Below are positions 16,519 to 26,700 of a DNA stretch of 64,000 bases, in pieces. The translations under genes and the position numbers were made by a program. The stretch covers positions 5,146,001 to 5,210,000 of the forward strand of contig CP099652.1 of NCBI GenBank assembly GCA_024123955.1, read 5' to 3'. This stretch comes from Oxalobacteraceae bacterium OTU3CINTB1. GTDB lineage: Bacteria > Pseudomonadota > Gammaproteobacteria > Burkholderiales > Burkholderiaceae_D. The notes beneath the pieces are model-generated. The model had not been told where the DNA came from and ran no database searches. It saw only the letters and a list, made by a program, of their open reading frames with translations. The first letter of the stretch is position 1, and the number at the start of each line of letters is the position of its first letter.

Positions 16519-17304
16519 ATGATCTCCCGGCGGCAATTTCTCCAAGCAACCGTGCTCCCCCTGAGCCTCAAGCCGGCCCAACGCCTGAGGTTTGTTTTCT
16601 CACGCCCCTATGACAATCCGCGCACCCAATGGCTGATCAAGGTCTATCGCGATATATGCTCTATGAGTGGGCTGGGTTTTGAATATCTGGATGTGCCCCC
16701 CAAGCGGGCAACCGCGATGGTACAAGCAGGTCAAGCCGACGGCGAACTGGGACGTACTTTCGGCTATTTGACACTGTATCCAAGGCTGATACGCTTACGC
16801 GAGCCCAACAATGTGGTGCATTTCTGCGTGTACGGCGCCGGACCGGAGGCCAGTTTCGAAGGCATGGACCGGCTGCGGTTGCTGCACCTGCGCTGCGAAT
16901 ACCGGCGCGGCATCCCGGAACTGGAAGTCCTGCTAGCCGCCAAGCTGGCCCCTGCTCAGCTATCGCAAATCAGCGATGTTGGGCAAGGCTTGCGCAAACT
17001 GCAGCTGGGCCGCACGGATTTGTATTTCGATGTGCAGGAAGCGGTCGAGGACTACCTAGCGTTCCGGGAATGCAATAGCAGCCCGCCCGAGACACCGATT
17101 ATCCGCCAGCTAGCTCAGGTGCAGTCTACCACTGGCCATTGCTATTTGAATAACGCCCATGCCAGCCACGCGCCACATATGGCGGACGCGCTGGCTGAAC
17201 TGAAACATAACGGCACGGTGATGCGATACCTTCAAGAAAGCCTAGCCCAATATCGTCACCGCTGTTTCGACGCGGCAAAGGCTTCCGATCTGCGTCGTCA
17301 ATGA
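16519..17304 (+). CDS. Periplasmic solute-binding family 3-like protein, Tat-type signal
   Basis: A 261-residue protein starting MISRRQFLQATVLPLSL, a twin-arginine-like signal (SRRQFLQ). The rest resembles the transporter substrate-binding domain superfamily (SBP_bac_3), with a two-lobe layout and RKLQLGRTDLYFDVQEAVEDYL in lobe two. No ABC permease or ATPase is adjacent, so it may serve as an orphan binding protein or sensory partner. An in-frame upstream start at 16426 lies in IS66 debris and was rejected. A protein of equal length and similar type is encoded at 18284. Confidence 0.72.
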   Translation: MISRRQFLQATVLPLSLKPAQRLRFVFSRPYDNPRTQWLIKVYRDICSMSGLGFEYLDVPPKRATAMVQAGQADGELGRTFGYLTLYPRLIRLREPNNVVHFCVYGAGPEASFEGMDRLRLLHLRCEYRRGIPELEVLLAAKLAPAQLSQISDVGQGLRKLQLGRTDLYFDVQEAVEDYLAFRECNSSPPETPIIRQLAQVQSTTGHCYLNNAHASHAPHMADALAELKHNGTVMRYLQESLAQYRHRCFDAAKASDLRRQ

Positions 17305-17973
17305 CTCTGCGGAGCCGGAGCTCGCGCGCTTCGATACGCTGGCGGCAGGACGATTGGACCCGGTCCGAGGTCAATAAGTGCAGTCCCATCTTCGTTTTGC
17401 GCTTTAAGAAATCGAATCCCCAATTTACCACTCTGCCTTGATCCACCTATGTCCGTCTACTTCCACTCGTCCGGTTCTGGCCGAAAGCGGAGGTTCATCA
17501 CCACCGTGTAACTCGGCAAGACGCGGTGGATTTCGCCACGCCCGTGAGTCGCAATAATTTCCACAACGTCGCATCTCTTTTGAAAATCACAGACGCGAAG
17601 CCATCATCGACCAAATCCCCCGAGTAATCAAGACGTCACTGGGTAAACGCTCAAGTTTCTTCAAGCGAACTTTCTTGCTGTTCGGTGGGCGGCGGCGGGT
17701 CGTCGCTCGCGATTCGACCTGAGGTCATAGCAATTAAGTATGTACTGGAACGAATTGGCCTACTACTTTTCTGAGCGCGTTGTTCCGATTACTCAGCCCG
17801 TTGCATCATTTGACAGGCCTGGATGCTTGAGCGCAATTATGTCCATCATGGACCAAATTAGTTGGGTGCAGTTGAACCTAAAGCAGGCCATTTACTCTTC
17901 TAAGTAATTGAAGTGTTTTTTGAGAAAGGCAGCCAGATCGTGATGAAGCATCTGACGTTAGGGAAATCGGGTG
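17305..17973. other. Non-coding or decayed stretch
   Basis: About 670 bases without a supportable gene. Reading frames are short on both strands. The right part leads into an IstB remnant, so some of it is probably decayed insertion sequence, but I could not assign it. Confidence 0.5.
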
Positions 17974-18120
17974 GGAACGTTTGCGCAGGACGTGCCGAGG
18001 ACAGCCGTGCTGCTGGACACTCTGCGGCACGACGCCCATCTTGCTCATCGCGGGCGAAAGTTATCGGCTGAGGCCTCAGCCGCAGGCAGGAATTAGGCAG
18101 AGCGACAGGTGTCTCAGGCT
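17974..18120 (+). pseudogene. IS21-family IstB C-terminal fragment
   Basis: The plus strand reads FAQDVPRTAVLLDTLRHDAHL in one frame and, after a one-base shift, IAGESYRLRPQPQAGIRQ. Together they match the conserved end of the IS21 helper ATPase IstB (A-x-L-D-R-L-x-H-H-x-x-x-x ... I-x-G-E-S-Y-R-L-R). A frameshift separates the two halves and the AAA+ core is absent, so it is dead. Confidence 0.65.
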
Positions 18121-18228
18121 GCGCGACCGTGCTAAGTCATGAAGAAAGAAATTGGCGCGTGCTGATGACGAAGCTGTATCAGTTTTGAGTCGATATGACC
18201 GCCAAACCATAGTAGTTTTCAATCGCTG

Positions 18229-18256
18229 TTGACGATGCCTGTCTTCTGCTATTACT
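18229..18256 (+). promoter_or_regulatory. Predicted promoter of second solute-binding gene
   Basis: TTGACG (18229-18234) and ATTACT (18251-18256) are separated by 16 bases, and a GGAG ribosome site precedes ATG 18284. Confidence 0.4.
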
Positions 18257-18283
18257 CTACACAGACCCCACCGGAGATGCGAT

Positions 18284-19069
18284 ATGAAAATGCTGGCGTT
18301 TTTCATGGCCGTACTGGTGTGCGATCAGGTCGCCGCGAGTGATTGCTCAATGCGGGTGGGTTATCCTGATCGGGAGCGTTTGCCTTATTACATTGGCAAT
18401 GGCGTGGTGGTTCCCGAGCCCGCAGGTGCCGGCGTCGAACTGATGCGTGCGGCTGTGCGCAGCGTCGGTTGCACGGCGCAGCTAGTGCGACTGCCCGCCC
18501 CGCGCGTCCACATCGCGCTCATGGATGGTACTGTTGACCTGGCGCCGGTCGATCTGCGCGACGGCGAACGGCCGTATTCTGCCTTGCCGCTGGCCGCAGG
18601 CGGAACGCCCGACACGCGGCGCGGCATTCGGGTTACGGCCGTGGTGTATTTGCGCACCTCCGATCGCGTTGCTGCCGATACCAATCCGCGTGAATACTTC
18701 AGACATCGCATGCTGGCGACCAACCTGGGTTCGCCACTAGGGGATCAGTTGCGCGACGAAGGTTACAGTGTGGATAGCGGAACCGCCGACTCCTCCAGCA
18801 ACCTCAAAAAATTGATCTTCAAGCGGGTGGACGGGTTTGCCATCTCCCTCCCCAACGCCGATGCTCTTGATCGTTCGGTGGAGGAACAATACGGCAACCA
18901 AGTGGTACGGATGGCAACGCCGATTCGCACGTCCACGCTTTGGCTTTCATCAAGCAACGCATATCATTTTGCTCACCCAGAACGGATGGAGCAGTTGTGG
19001 AACTGGTGGGGTGACAACGCCTCACGTCGGCTCGCTGAACTGCTCAAGCAGCCCTCGCCGCCCCGATAA
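18284..19069 (+). CDS. Periplasmic solute-binding family 3-like protein
   Basis: A 261-residue protein with a classic Sec signal (MKMLAFFMAVLVCDQVAA-S). The mature part has the SBP_bac_3 pattern: LPYYIGNG early, GVELMRAAVRSVGC, and a second lobe FKRVDGFAISLPNADALD. No transporter genes flank it. It sits between IS21 and IS5 remnants, but the frame is intact and has a plausible promoter. It resembles the gene at 16519 in length and fold; both may be stand-alone binding proteins for small cationic or polar solutes. The substrate is not deducible. Confidence 0.75.
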   Translation: MKMLAFFMAVLVCDQVAASDCSMRVGYPDRERLPYYIGNGVVVPEPAGAGVELMRAAVRSVGCTAQLVRLPAPRVHIALMDGTVDLAPVDLRDGERPYSALPLAAGGTPDTRRGIRVTAVVYLRTSDRVAADTNPREYFRHRMLATNLGSPLGDQLRDEGYSVDSGTADSSSNLKKLIFKRVDGFAISLPNADALDRSVEEQYGNQVVRMATPIRTSTLWLSSSNAYHFAHPERMEQLWNWWGDNASRRLAELLKQPSPPR

Positions 19070-19135
19070 GTGCGCGGGCTTGCGACTTACCTTTATTGTC
19101 CCCTACCGTTCTACTGGCACCTTTGACGCTAAGTA

Positions 19136-20036
19136 GGCTCTTTTGCACAGTAAATCAGGTGCTCCTACTCCATAGCCCTTGCGAAGTTACGGTATGGTTG
19201 AAGTCGTGGGTATCCGAGTTTGGTGAAGCGGTTGAGGAATGCGCACATTCAACGCTGCGCCGATGGTATCTGGTCTACCCCTCCATATCTTACGACCAAG
19301 GTTTCGGAAGAGATGCAGTATGGCATTGCGTTTTTCCGCCCCGATCGCCGGCTTCCTCCGGGGTTGCCGAATGTGAGTTAAAAATGGCCTGTGCGCCATG
19401 GAAGGCATGGACTTATGGCACGTCTTGCAGGCATAGACGTCAATCTGGTCGAGGAGGCGCGGCGGTGTCGACGCGTCAAAGGTGGTGGTGTTTGTCGCTT
19501 CATTAGTCAGTATTGCCATGATCATGACGTCAATTTCAGGTGCACCTGAATCAACCGCCCCGTTGTTCGGCAACATGTTTCTGCGTTTTCCACTCTCTTT
19601 TCCCCACCGACGTAATATCGGCACTCTCGATTAGTAGGTGCGATCCGGTTGTCGTCGGTTTGGCGCTACTGTTATGGTGAGATGATTGTCGGCACGACGC
19701 ATTACTAATTGCTGGACCTTCCCAATCGAGGCCGGCTAGCTTGAGCAAGCTCAGCGCCATGCGGATCTCCTCCCACCGTGTCAAATTCAACACCGCCTTG
19801 GCGGTTAACCAAGTTGGGATCGCCGCCTTTCTGCATTTGCGGCTGAGCTTACGCCTGCCAATGGCACGGCCTTCCCAGCACATTTCCTTGTCCAGCCAGA
19901 TCACTAGCGAACCATACGGCTTCCGCCGCGCTGTGCCCCTTCCAGTTCGTCTTCGACATTTCGGTTTCTTGGTGAACCCATGTCGAGGTTGCCTGGCCAC
20001 GATTCAAGGGCGACTCAGCGTTTGTGCAACAGAGCC
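19136..20036 (-). mobile_element. Decayed IS5-family insertion sequence
   Basis: The terminal inverted repeats can be read directly: GGCTCTTTTGCACAGT at 19136-19151, and GGCTCTGTTGCACAAA on the minus strand at 20036-20021 (13 of 16 identical). They enclose about 901 bases, a usual length for IS5/IS903-type elements, with a minus-strand transposase relic inside. No target-site duplication was found next to the ends, consistent with age. Both ends and the gene have decayed, so it is not expected to move. Confidence 0.75.
19170..20003 (-). pseudogene. IS5-family transposase, multiply frameshifted
   Basis: Minus-strand pieces in shifting frames match the IS5/IS903 transposase in order. They are a start-like WVHQETEMSKTNWKG; GSLVIWLDKEMCWEGRAIG; AAIPTWLTAKAVLNLTRWEE; LLKLAGLDWEGPAIS; SHLLIESADITSVGKREWK (with the first catalytic Asp region degraded to ESAD); and GRKIWRGRPD near the end. 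Several frameshifts and stops separate them, so no functional enzyme can be made. Confidence 0.72.
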
Positions 20037-20500
20037 ACATGCACGGGGGCACGCTTCCGTGATGAGTCAATTTCTTAGCGGATGCTATGACTCGCCACAT
20101 CGGTTGAGGAAACGGGAACGCCGTGTGAACTTGATAATTTTCATGGTGCCATTTAGCGATTTTCGCAATTGCAACAGCCTTGCAGTAATTGCAAAATGCC
20201 AAACACGCGCGGTGCAGTCAATCTGCTTGACATGCTCGCCGCAACTATAAAAACAACTAGAAGTTCTCCCCTTGGGCGATGAGGCCACAGGGTTCATAAA
20301 ATGGGCACCGCAGTTTTCCGGGTTGACCCATCAACGTTCGCTAATGCGACCGAACCAGTTAACGATCGACTGCGAGCCCGGCCTGTGCGTGCACAGCCTT
20401 CCTCTCGGCGGCACGGAGTACGCGAGGTACTCCAATAACGTCAGTGCATCATCGCACTACGTCCGCGTATAACTTTATTCTAAAAACGAAGGAGACAAGC
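20037..20500. other. Spacer before TonB receptor, with dispersed repeat
   Basis: A 464-base stretch between the IS5 end and the first TonB-dependent receptor. It contains the first copy of a 76-base dispersed repeat (20125-20200) and must contain the receptor promoter. I could not assign -35/-10 boxes or an operator with confidence. Confidence 0.4.
20125..20200 (-). repeat. 76-base dispersed repeat, copy 1
   Basis: Read on the minus strand, this segment aligns without gaps to plus-strand 63473-63548, with about 66 of 76 bases the same by eye. The shared core includes GCTGTTGCAATTGCGAAA and a conserved ATG (minus strand, 20144) followed by codons for M-K-x-x-K-F-T. Here the frame after the ATG closes after 19 codons. 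Confidence 0.7.
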
Positions 20501-23236
20501 ATGAATCAGCACGCCTCAATTTCCCATTTCGCTCGACCAAGATTGCTTTTATCGGCAATCGCCGTGGCGGTACAAATAATGGTCAATCAGGCCTCCGCAC
20601 AAGAAGTCGTCGCACCGGCGCCAGCGCCTGCGGAAGAAGGAACGGTGGTCGTAGTGACAGGTATGAGAGCATCCTTGCGTAGCGCGATGAACATCAAGAA
20701 AAACGCGACGGAGGTTGTTGATTCCATTGCAGCTGAAGATATTGGTAAGTTACCGGATAGCAATGTCGCTGAAGCCTTGCAACGTGTCCCAGGCATACAG
20801 ATCCAGCGCAGCGACGGTGAAGGTAGAAGTGTAGCGATTCGCGGTTTGGCCCAAGTCAAAACCCTATTGGATGGCCGCGAAATCTTTAGCGATGCTGGTC
20901 GAGACTTCACGCTTGAAAACATCCCAACAGAACTGCTCGCTGGCATTGACGTTTATAAGAATCCTTCGGCGCGCCTGATTGAAGGCGGTTTAGGTGGAAT
21001 CATTAACCTCAAGACACGAAAGCCATTCGATTTCAAAGGCTTTTCTGCCAGCGGTACCGCCAGGTACACAAATAATTCACTTGATAAATCGAACACCCCG
21101 CAGCTCTCTGCGCTTATTAGCAATCGCTGGGAAACGCCCATAGGTAAAATCGGTGCAATGATCAACGTGACCCATGATAAGTCGAACGTTCGCAAGGACA
21201 ATGTTGGCGTTGAGCCTTACGGCAACCGCTGCGACCTCGTTGACTTTAACGGCAACGGCGTTCTGTCGAAAACCAATAACTGTGCGCTCGACCCAGGCGA
21301 TCTGGTGTTTGCGCCCGCAGGCGGGGGTAACACGATCGGCATTACAAAGCGTACGCGAAAAGGCGCGAATTTGGTCGCGCAATGGCGTCCCAGCGACACA
21401 CTCGAGTTCGTCCTCTCGGCCACCGAGTACAAATACGATCGGGAAAACGATAGTTACGTGGCCTATGCTAACAAGCTGGCTCTGGCGCCTCTGCCCGGCG
21501 CGACATTTGGCTACTCGACAGTCCCTGGACATGGAAACACCGTCCACTCGGGCGCATATCGCGACGTAGGCTTTACACAAAACACGAATTACCAGATCCA
21601 AAATTCATTCACGAATCAGGTCGCTTTAACTAGCAAGTGGTCGCCTACCGACGATATTAGAGTGACTGCAGACCTCGATCACACCAACTCTGGGCAGGAT
21701 AGTTCCAGCGGCGGACTGCGCATGAGCAATACTTGGAATGCGACAGGTACGACGCTGAATTTCGACACGAGCGGAAAGTATCCGAAACTCGATCTGACTG
21801 GCTTCGACTTCAACAATAAGGCCCTATGGAACCCGCTCGACTCAAGCCATGGCATCAGCCAGTCGGAAGGCTCGGCAACCGCCGCCCGCGTGGATGTCAC
21901 CAAGTTGCTTTCCAACGACGTTATCAATAGTGTGGACTTTGGTGTGCGCTACGCCTCGCGCGACGTGGGCAATCGTTCCGGCAACCGAAACCATGCAATC
22001 CCAGTTCAGTCCAGCGGTTATCGACTGGACCAGGTCCTCCCAGAAGCTTTTTCGCCTAACCCGTATAAAGACAATTTTTACAACGGGTTGAACCATATGG
22101 TTATCAGTAGCTACAATTGGATTATTCCCGCGAGCGTAGCCCAAGATGTGGCAAAGGTGTGTGCAGCGCTCTCCGACGTGGTTTGCTACCCAACTTTTGA
22201 TCCGTTCAATACGTATGCGGCCAATGAAAAGACCAACACGATTTACGGTCAGGCAAACTACAGCATCAAGCTTGGATCGTTGCCGGTGGATGGAAACTTC
22301 GGCTTGCGAGTCGTACAAACCGATCTGTCGATCGAAGGAACGCGACGCTCAAACGGCAACCTTTATACACCGATTAGCCAAGAAACAAAATATATCGACA
22401 AACTTCCCAGCTTTAATGCACGCCTGGAATTCAAGAATGACCTTTTCATGCGCTTGGCTTATGGTAAGCAGATTACGCGCCCTGGCTTCGCCGATCTTAA
22501 TCCGAACTCGAGTTACACGTTGGGCGCTGGATCCGGCCAGCAAGTTCAGGGTACGGTTGGCAATCCTAATTTAAAGCCCCTGCGTTCGACTTCCTTCGAC
22601 GCCTCCTTGGAATACTATTTCACCAAAGACAGCTACACATATGCTACCGCATTTAGGAAAAATGTCAGCGGGTTCATTCAAAATATACAAGTAACGGAGA
22701 ATATCTCCTTACCTGAATACCCGGATAATACGACGGCGCTAGTCTCGCGCAAGGTTAATGGGGAGAACGGCGTTATCAACGGTCTGGAAATCGGCATTCA
22801 AAGCTTCCTAACTTTCTTGCCCGAGCCTTTCGATGGACTTGGCCTACAGGCAAACTTTACGCGCGTCAACAGCAAGGCGCCAGGGCCAGTTGCCGGCACC
22901 ATATTCCCTATTCAATACCTTTCAAAGAATAGCTACAATTTAGTGGCTTATTATGAAAAAAATGGCTGGCGCGCACGCGTCGCCTACAGCCATCGTGACG
23001 ACTGGTTAGATACGCTGCAGGGTCCAGGCTCTGGCTCTTTGCCTATATTTGCCGGACCCTTCGGTATCCTAGACGCCTCGATCGGCTATAAATTTAACGA
23101 CCACTATGACTTTTCGATCGACATGCAAAACGCGAATCAGGCCGAAGAGTCTTCTTACATGGGTGTTAAGGACAGACAGCGCTTCCATAACATCTGGGAT
23201 CGCAAGGTCAGTGCCGTGCTGAAGTATACGTTCTAA
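20501..23236 (+). CDS. TonB-dependent receptor, carbohydrate type
   Basis: A 911-residue outer-membrane receptor that imports a ligand using TonB energy. AAGGAGAC precedes ATG 20501; the signal peptide ends near QASA-QEVVAP. A TonB-box-like stretch and then VVVVTGMRASLRSAMNIKKN, the plug domain (AAEDIGKLPDSNVAEALQRVPGIQI, then RSVAIRGLAQVKTLLDGRE) and the VYKNPSARLIEGGLGGIINLKTRKPFDF plug end are all clear. The barrel ends in the terminal aromatic strand (SAVLKYTF). The layout is that of the Xanthomonas/Caulobacter receptor subfamily (TIGR01782 type), commonly used for plant or oligosaccharide uptake. The ligand is unknown. A downstream receptor gene follows after about 490 bases. Confidence 0.93.
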   Translation: MNQHASISHFARPRLLLSAIAVAVQIMVNQASAQEVVAPAPAPAEEGTVVVVTGMRASLRSAMNIKKNATEVVDSIAAEDIGKLPDSNVAEALQRVPGIQIQRSDGEGRSVAIRGLAQVKTLLDGREIFSDAGRDFTLENIPTELLAGIDVYKNPSARLIEGGLGGIINLKTRKPFDFKGFSASGTARYTNNSLDKSNTPQLSALISNRWETPIGKIGAMINVTHDKSNVRKDNVGVEPYGNRCDLVDFNGNGVLSKTNNCALDPGDLVFAPAGGGNTIGITKRTRKGANLVAQWRPSDTLEFVLSATEYKYDRENDSYVAYANKLALAPLPGATFGYSTVPGHGNTVHSGAYRDVGFTQNTNYQIQNSFTNQVALTSKWSPTDDIRVTADLDHTNSGQDSSSGGLRMSNTWNATGTTLNFDTSGKYPKLDLTGFDFNNKALWNPLDSSHGISQSEGSATAARVDVTKLLSNDVINSVDFGVRYASRDVGNRSGNRNHAIPVQSSGYRLDQVLPEAFSPNPYKDNFYNGLNHMVISSYNWIIPASVAQDVAKVCAALSDVVCYPTFDPFNTYAANEKTNTIYGQANYSIKLGSLPVDGNFGLRVVQTDLSIEGTRRSNGNLYTPISQETKYIDKLPSFNARLEFKNDLFMRLAYGKQITRPGFADLNPNSSYTLGAGSGQQVQGTVGNPNLKPLRSTSFDASLEYYFTKDSYTYATAFRKNVSGFIQNIQVTENISLPEYPDNTTALVSRKVNGENGVINGLEIGIQSFLTFLPEPFDGLGLQANFTRVNSKAPGPVAGTIFPIQYLSKNSYNLVAYYEKNGWRARVAYSHRDDWLDTLQGPGSGSLPIFAGPFGILDASIGYKFNDHYDFSIDMQNANQAEESSYMGVKDRQRFHNIWDRKVSAVLKYTF

Positions 23237-23729
23237 AACGTCTATCAGATTAATGAGGGTGTCCGTCCATCGCGGGCACTTTCGTTGCAGGCCGCCTGCT
23301 GTTGTTTGGTAAGCGGCCAACCGGATAAAAATGTATTCTGCTATGTTGCAAGCCTAAATCAGAACAATATTAACCTTGACGGCAGTCAGGAATTCACCGT
23401 ACCCGTGCGCCGATACTTATCGTACGCCCGGGAAGGAATCTTAAATCATCAGAGAAATCGAAGTAAAATCATAAGAGACAGCGATTAACTGAGAGGAATC
23501 CGGTACCTTAACCAGGGCTTTTGGTAGCATTGACGGAAATCTATTTTTCTTATTGACTTTACATTCTATTTTAAAATATCCTTCATTCGCTCCGCTAATT
23601 TTTGAAAACGGTTTCAGCGCAAAACCGATACAAGACTACCGCAGGCTTAACACGCTAGTGGTGCACCTCGACCACGATACTTTCGGGGTGATAGCGGATC
23701 GGTGATCAAAACTATTCAGGAGACAGCAT
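23237..23729. other. Inter-receptor spacer
   Basis: A 493-base spacer between two receptor genes. A weak hairpin (GTGTCCG ... CGGGCAC, about 23261-23280) follows the first receptor and might end its transcript. The AT-rich region 23540-23600 with a LacI-type operator-like site precedes the second receptor, so the two are probably transcribed separately. No gene is supported here. Confidence 0.5.
23603..23616. promoter_or_regulatory. LacI/GalR-family operator-like site
   Basis: TGAAAACGGTTTCA is a near-palindrome with a central CG. It fits the general LacI/GalR-family operator pattern (the cre-like consensus TGWNANCGNTNWCA) at every fixed position. It lies about 115 bases before the second TonB receptor. 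No LacI-family regulator gene is in the window. Confidence 0.5.
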
Positions 23730-26700
23730 ATGCAACAAACCAAAAAAACAGCGGTTGCGCTCGCGGTGGCCCAAGTTGTTTGGGTAACAGCGGGAGCACA
23801 TGCGCAGAGCGAAAAAGGAAATGACGCGGCTGCCGTTGTAGTGGTAACAGGGCAGCGTGCAGCGCTCAATTCAGCTCAAAAAATCAAGCAGGACGCTGAC
23901 GAGATCGTCGACTCTGTCGTCGCTGACGACATTGGCAAACTGCCGGACCGCTCAATCACGGAGGTTTTGCAACGTATCGTCGGCGTCAGCATTGACCGCC
24001 AGCCAAAGGGAGACTCAGAGAAGTTTTCGGTCGAAGGTACCGGTGTCAACATACGCGGCCTGAATTATGTCCGCTCCGAACTCAACGGGCGCGAGGCTTT
24101 CGCCGCGAATGGCGGACGCTCGCTCAGCTGGGGCGATGTCCCTCCGGAGCTTATGGCCGGCGTCGATGTTTACAAAAATCCATCGGCCGAGCAGACCGAA
24201 GGTGGTATCTCCGGCTTGGTCAACCTGCGTACCGCGTTGCCGTTCGATTTTAAGGGCGCGCGCGCCGCCGCGTCGTTCGAGAAAAGCTACTCCACTCTCA
24301 AAAAAGGCAAACCCGGCAACTCCGGATCATTCCTGTACTCGAATCGCTGGAAGAGCGACATCGGCGAATGGGGCGTGCTATTCGATCTGGCCTCGTCGGA
24401 AAGTGCCACCCGCACAGACACCTTCCAGTTCGAGCCGTTCTTCCCTCGCACGGACCTGGTGCCTGGCCGGACTGTGTGGGTACCCAAGGGCGCCCAATGG
24501 CGCAGTTACGAATTCGAGCGCAAGCGACAGGGCGGCTATGGAGCCCTGCAATGGAAGCGCGGTGGTCTGCGCAGCGATGTGACCTTATTCCAGTCGCGCT
24601 ATCAAGACCATTCTAACGGTCAGTCGATCTTTTCGTCAGCGAATGCCTATGGGTTACGGGTGCAGGACGGCACATACGACGACAAAGGCGCCTTCCAGAC
24701 CGGCACGCTGGTAGATCCGAGCGGCGGCATCTCTTTCAACAATGCTGCCGGCTTCGATGAGGGCACTTCACGGACCACCGAGGCGTCCTGGAAGCTGGAG
24801 TGGCGGGCATCGGACGCATGGACCTTCAAAAGCGACCTTCAACGCGTAAAGGCTCGAGCAGAGGCGTTTTCGTCGACGGTCGGTCTGGGAATGCAAATGC
24901 CGCGCCAGCAACTCGACTACCGTGGCGAGCTGCCGAGCATTACCTTCAGCGATGCCGATAAAGTCTTCCTCGCCAACCCAGCAAATTACTACTGGGGTAG
25001 CACGATGGAGCACCGTAACAAGAACACGGCCAATGGCACTATCTGGAAGGGCGACGCCCGCTACACGTTCGGTGAATCAAAGGTATTACGAGACGTGCGT
25101 TTCGGCCTACGCTTTACTGATCGCAGCGCCGTCACGCAAAATTCTGATCCGAGCTACAACTGGTCGGCCATTTCGCAACCATGGCAGCTGGGCTGGAACA
25201 TCAACAAGTTGGCTTACCTGAACGATCCGCGTTTCAAAGCGCCATACGTGACGAACTCGTTCCCCAATTTCTTTAACGGCTCGGTCAACGTTCCGGCCGT
25301 GGTGTTCCCTGCGCCGTCCGTGCCTAGGGACTATCCATCGTCGTACGCGGAGGTGCATAGTTACCACGACATCCTATGCGAGGAGCGGCGGCGCTTGCAA
25401 GGCGGTGGCGGTTGCGATCCATGGAAGCCAGCCAAATTCGGCGGCGATAATCCGGCCGGGACCAACGACCAGTCCGAGAAGTCCCAGGCCGCATATGGCC
25501 AGCTGCGATTCGGCTTCGACGACCTGCGCTTTCCAGTCGATGGCAACCTCGGCGTACGCTATGTTCGTACCCGCTCGCATTCGCGCGGCTTCGTTTCCTT
25601 CACACCGACCGCGAACATTCCTGCCGGCTCGCAACTGCAAGGGGTGCCGATTCCGAACATCGCCGCGTTCGCGCAAAAGCTCGACGTCGAGAATTCGTAC
25701 GACAACGTTCTGCCGACGTTGAACCTGCGCATGAAGGCGAGCGACAAACTGCAGTTCCGCTTCGCATTTGGCAGTTCGCTGTCGCGTCCCGACTTTTCGT
25801 CGCTGCAGGCCTATACCACCTTGAACCAAGCAATTACCTCGCAAACCAACGCCCAGACCAAGGTTGTTACTGTCACCAGCGTCAATCGTACCGGCACCGC
25901 ATCGGGTAATCCGATGCTAAAGCCGATCACCTCCAAACAGGCCGACTTGACGACCGAATGGTACTTCGCCAATTCAGGCTCGCTGACGCTGGCAGTGTTC
26001 GACAAGCGTCTCTCGGACGTGATTGTCGACCAGACCATAGGCTACAGTCTGGCGGACACCAGCGGGAAGATGCAGGACTTCCTGGTGACTTCGCCGGTCA
26101 ACGGCGCCAAAGGAAAAATCCAGGGCGCCGAACTGGCCTATCAGCAGTACTATGACGGGCTTCCGAATTTGTTCAAGGGTTTCGGCTTCTCCGCCAACTA
26201 CACTTACGTGCGCAGCCGACGCACGCTCTACCAGCCAGTGTTCCAGGCCTACTGCACCGGTGGTACTGGTGCCGCCAACATCAACCTCAAAGTGAATGGC
26301 TGCGATACCGACGGCCGCACCTTTGGCAATCTGCCGCTGCCGAATCTGTCGAAGAACTCGTACAACCTCGCGCTGCTCTACGACCGTGGTCCGGTGTCAG
26401 CGCGCATCGCCTACAGTTGGCGCTCACGCAGTCTGATTACGGTCAGCGGTAACGGGACCAATGGCGGCGACGGCACCGATACCAATCCCGCCAGCCCTAC
26501 CTACGGTCAGCATAATGTGCCATGGGGCTTGCCACTTTGGGCAGCGGACTACGGTCAAATCGACGCTGGCCTGTCCTATAAAATCAGCGAAAACTTGAAG
26601 ATTGATGTCCAGGGGCAGAACCTCGGTGACGCCCGCTACAAGCAGATAATGCAGCAGGGCATAGGTGATCGCTACCGTGCGTTTTTTGTCTCGGGGCCTC

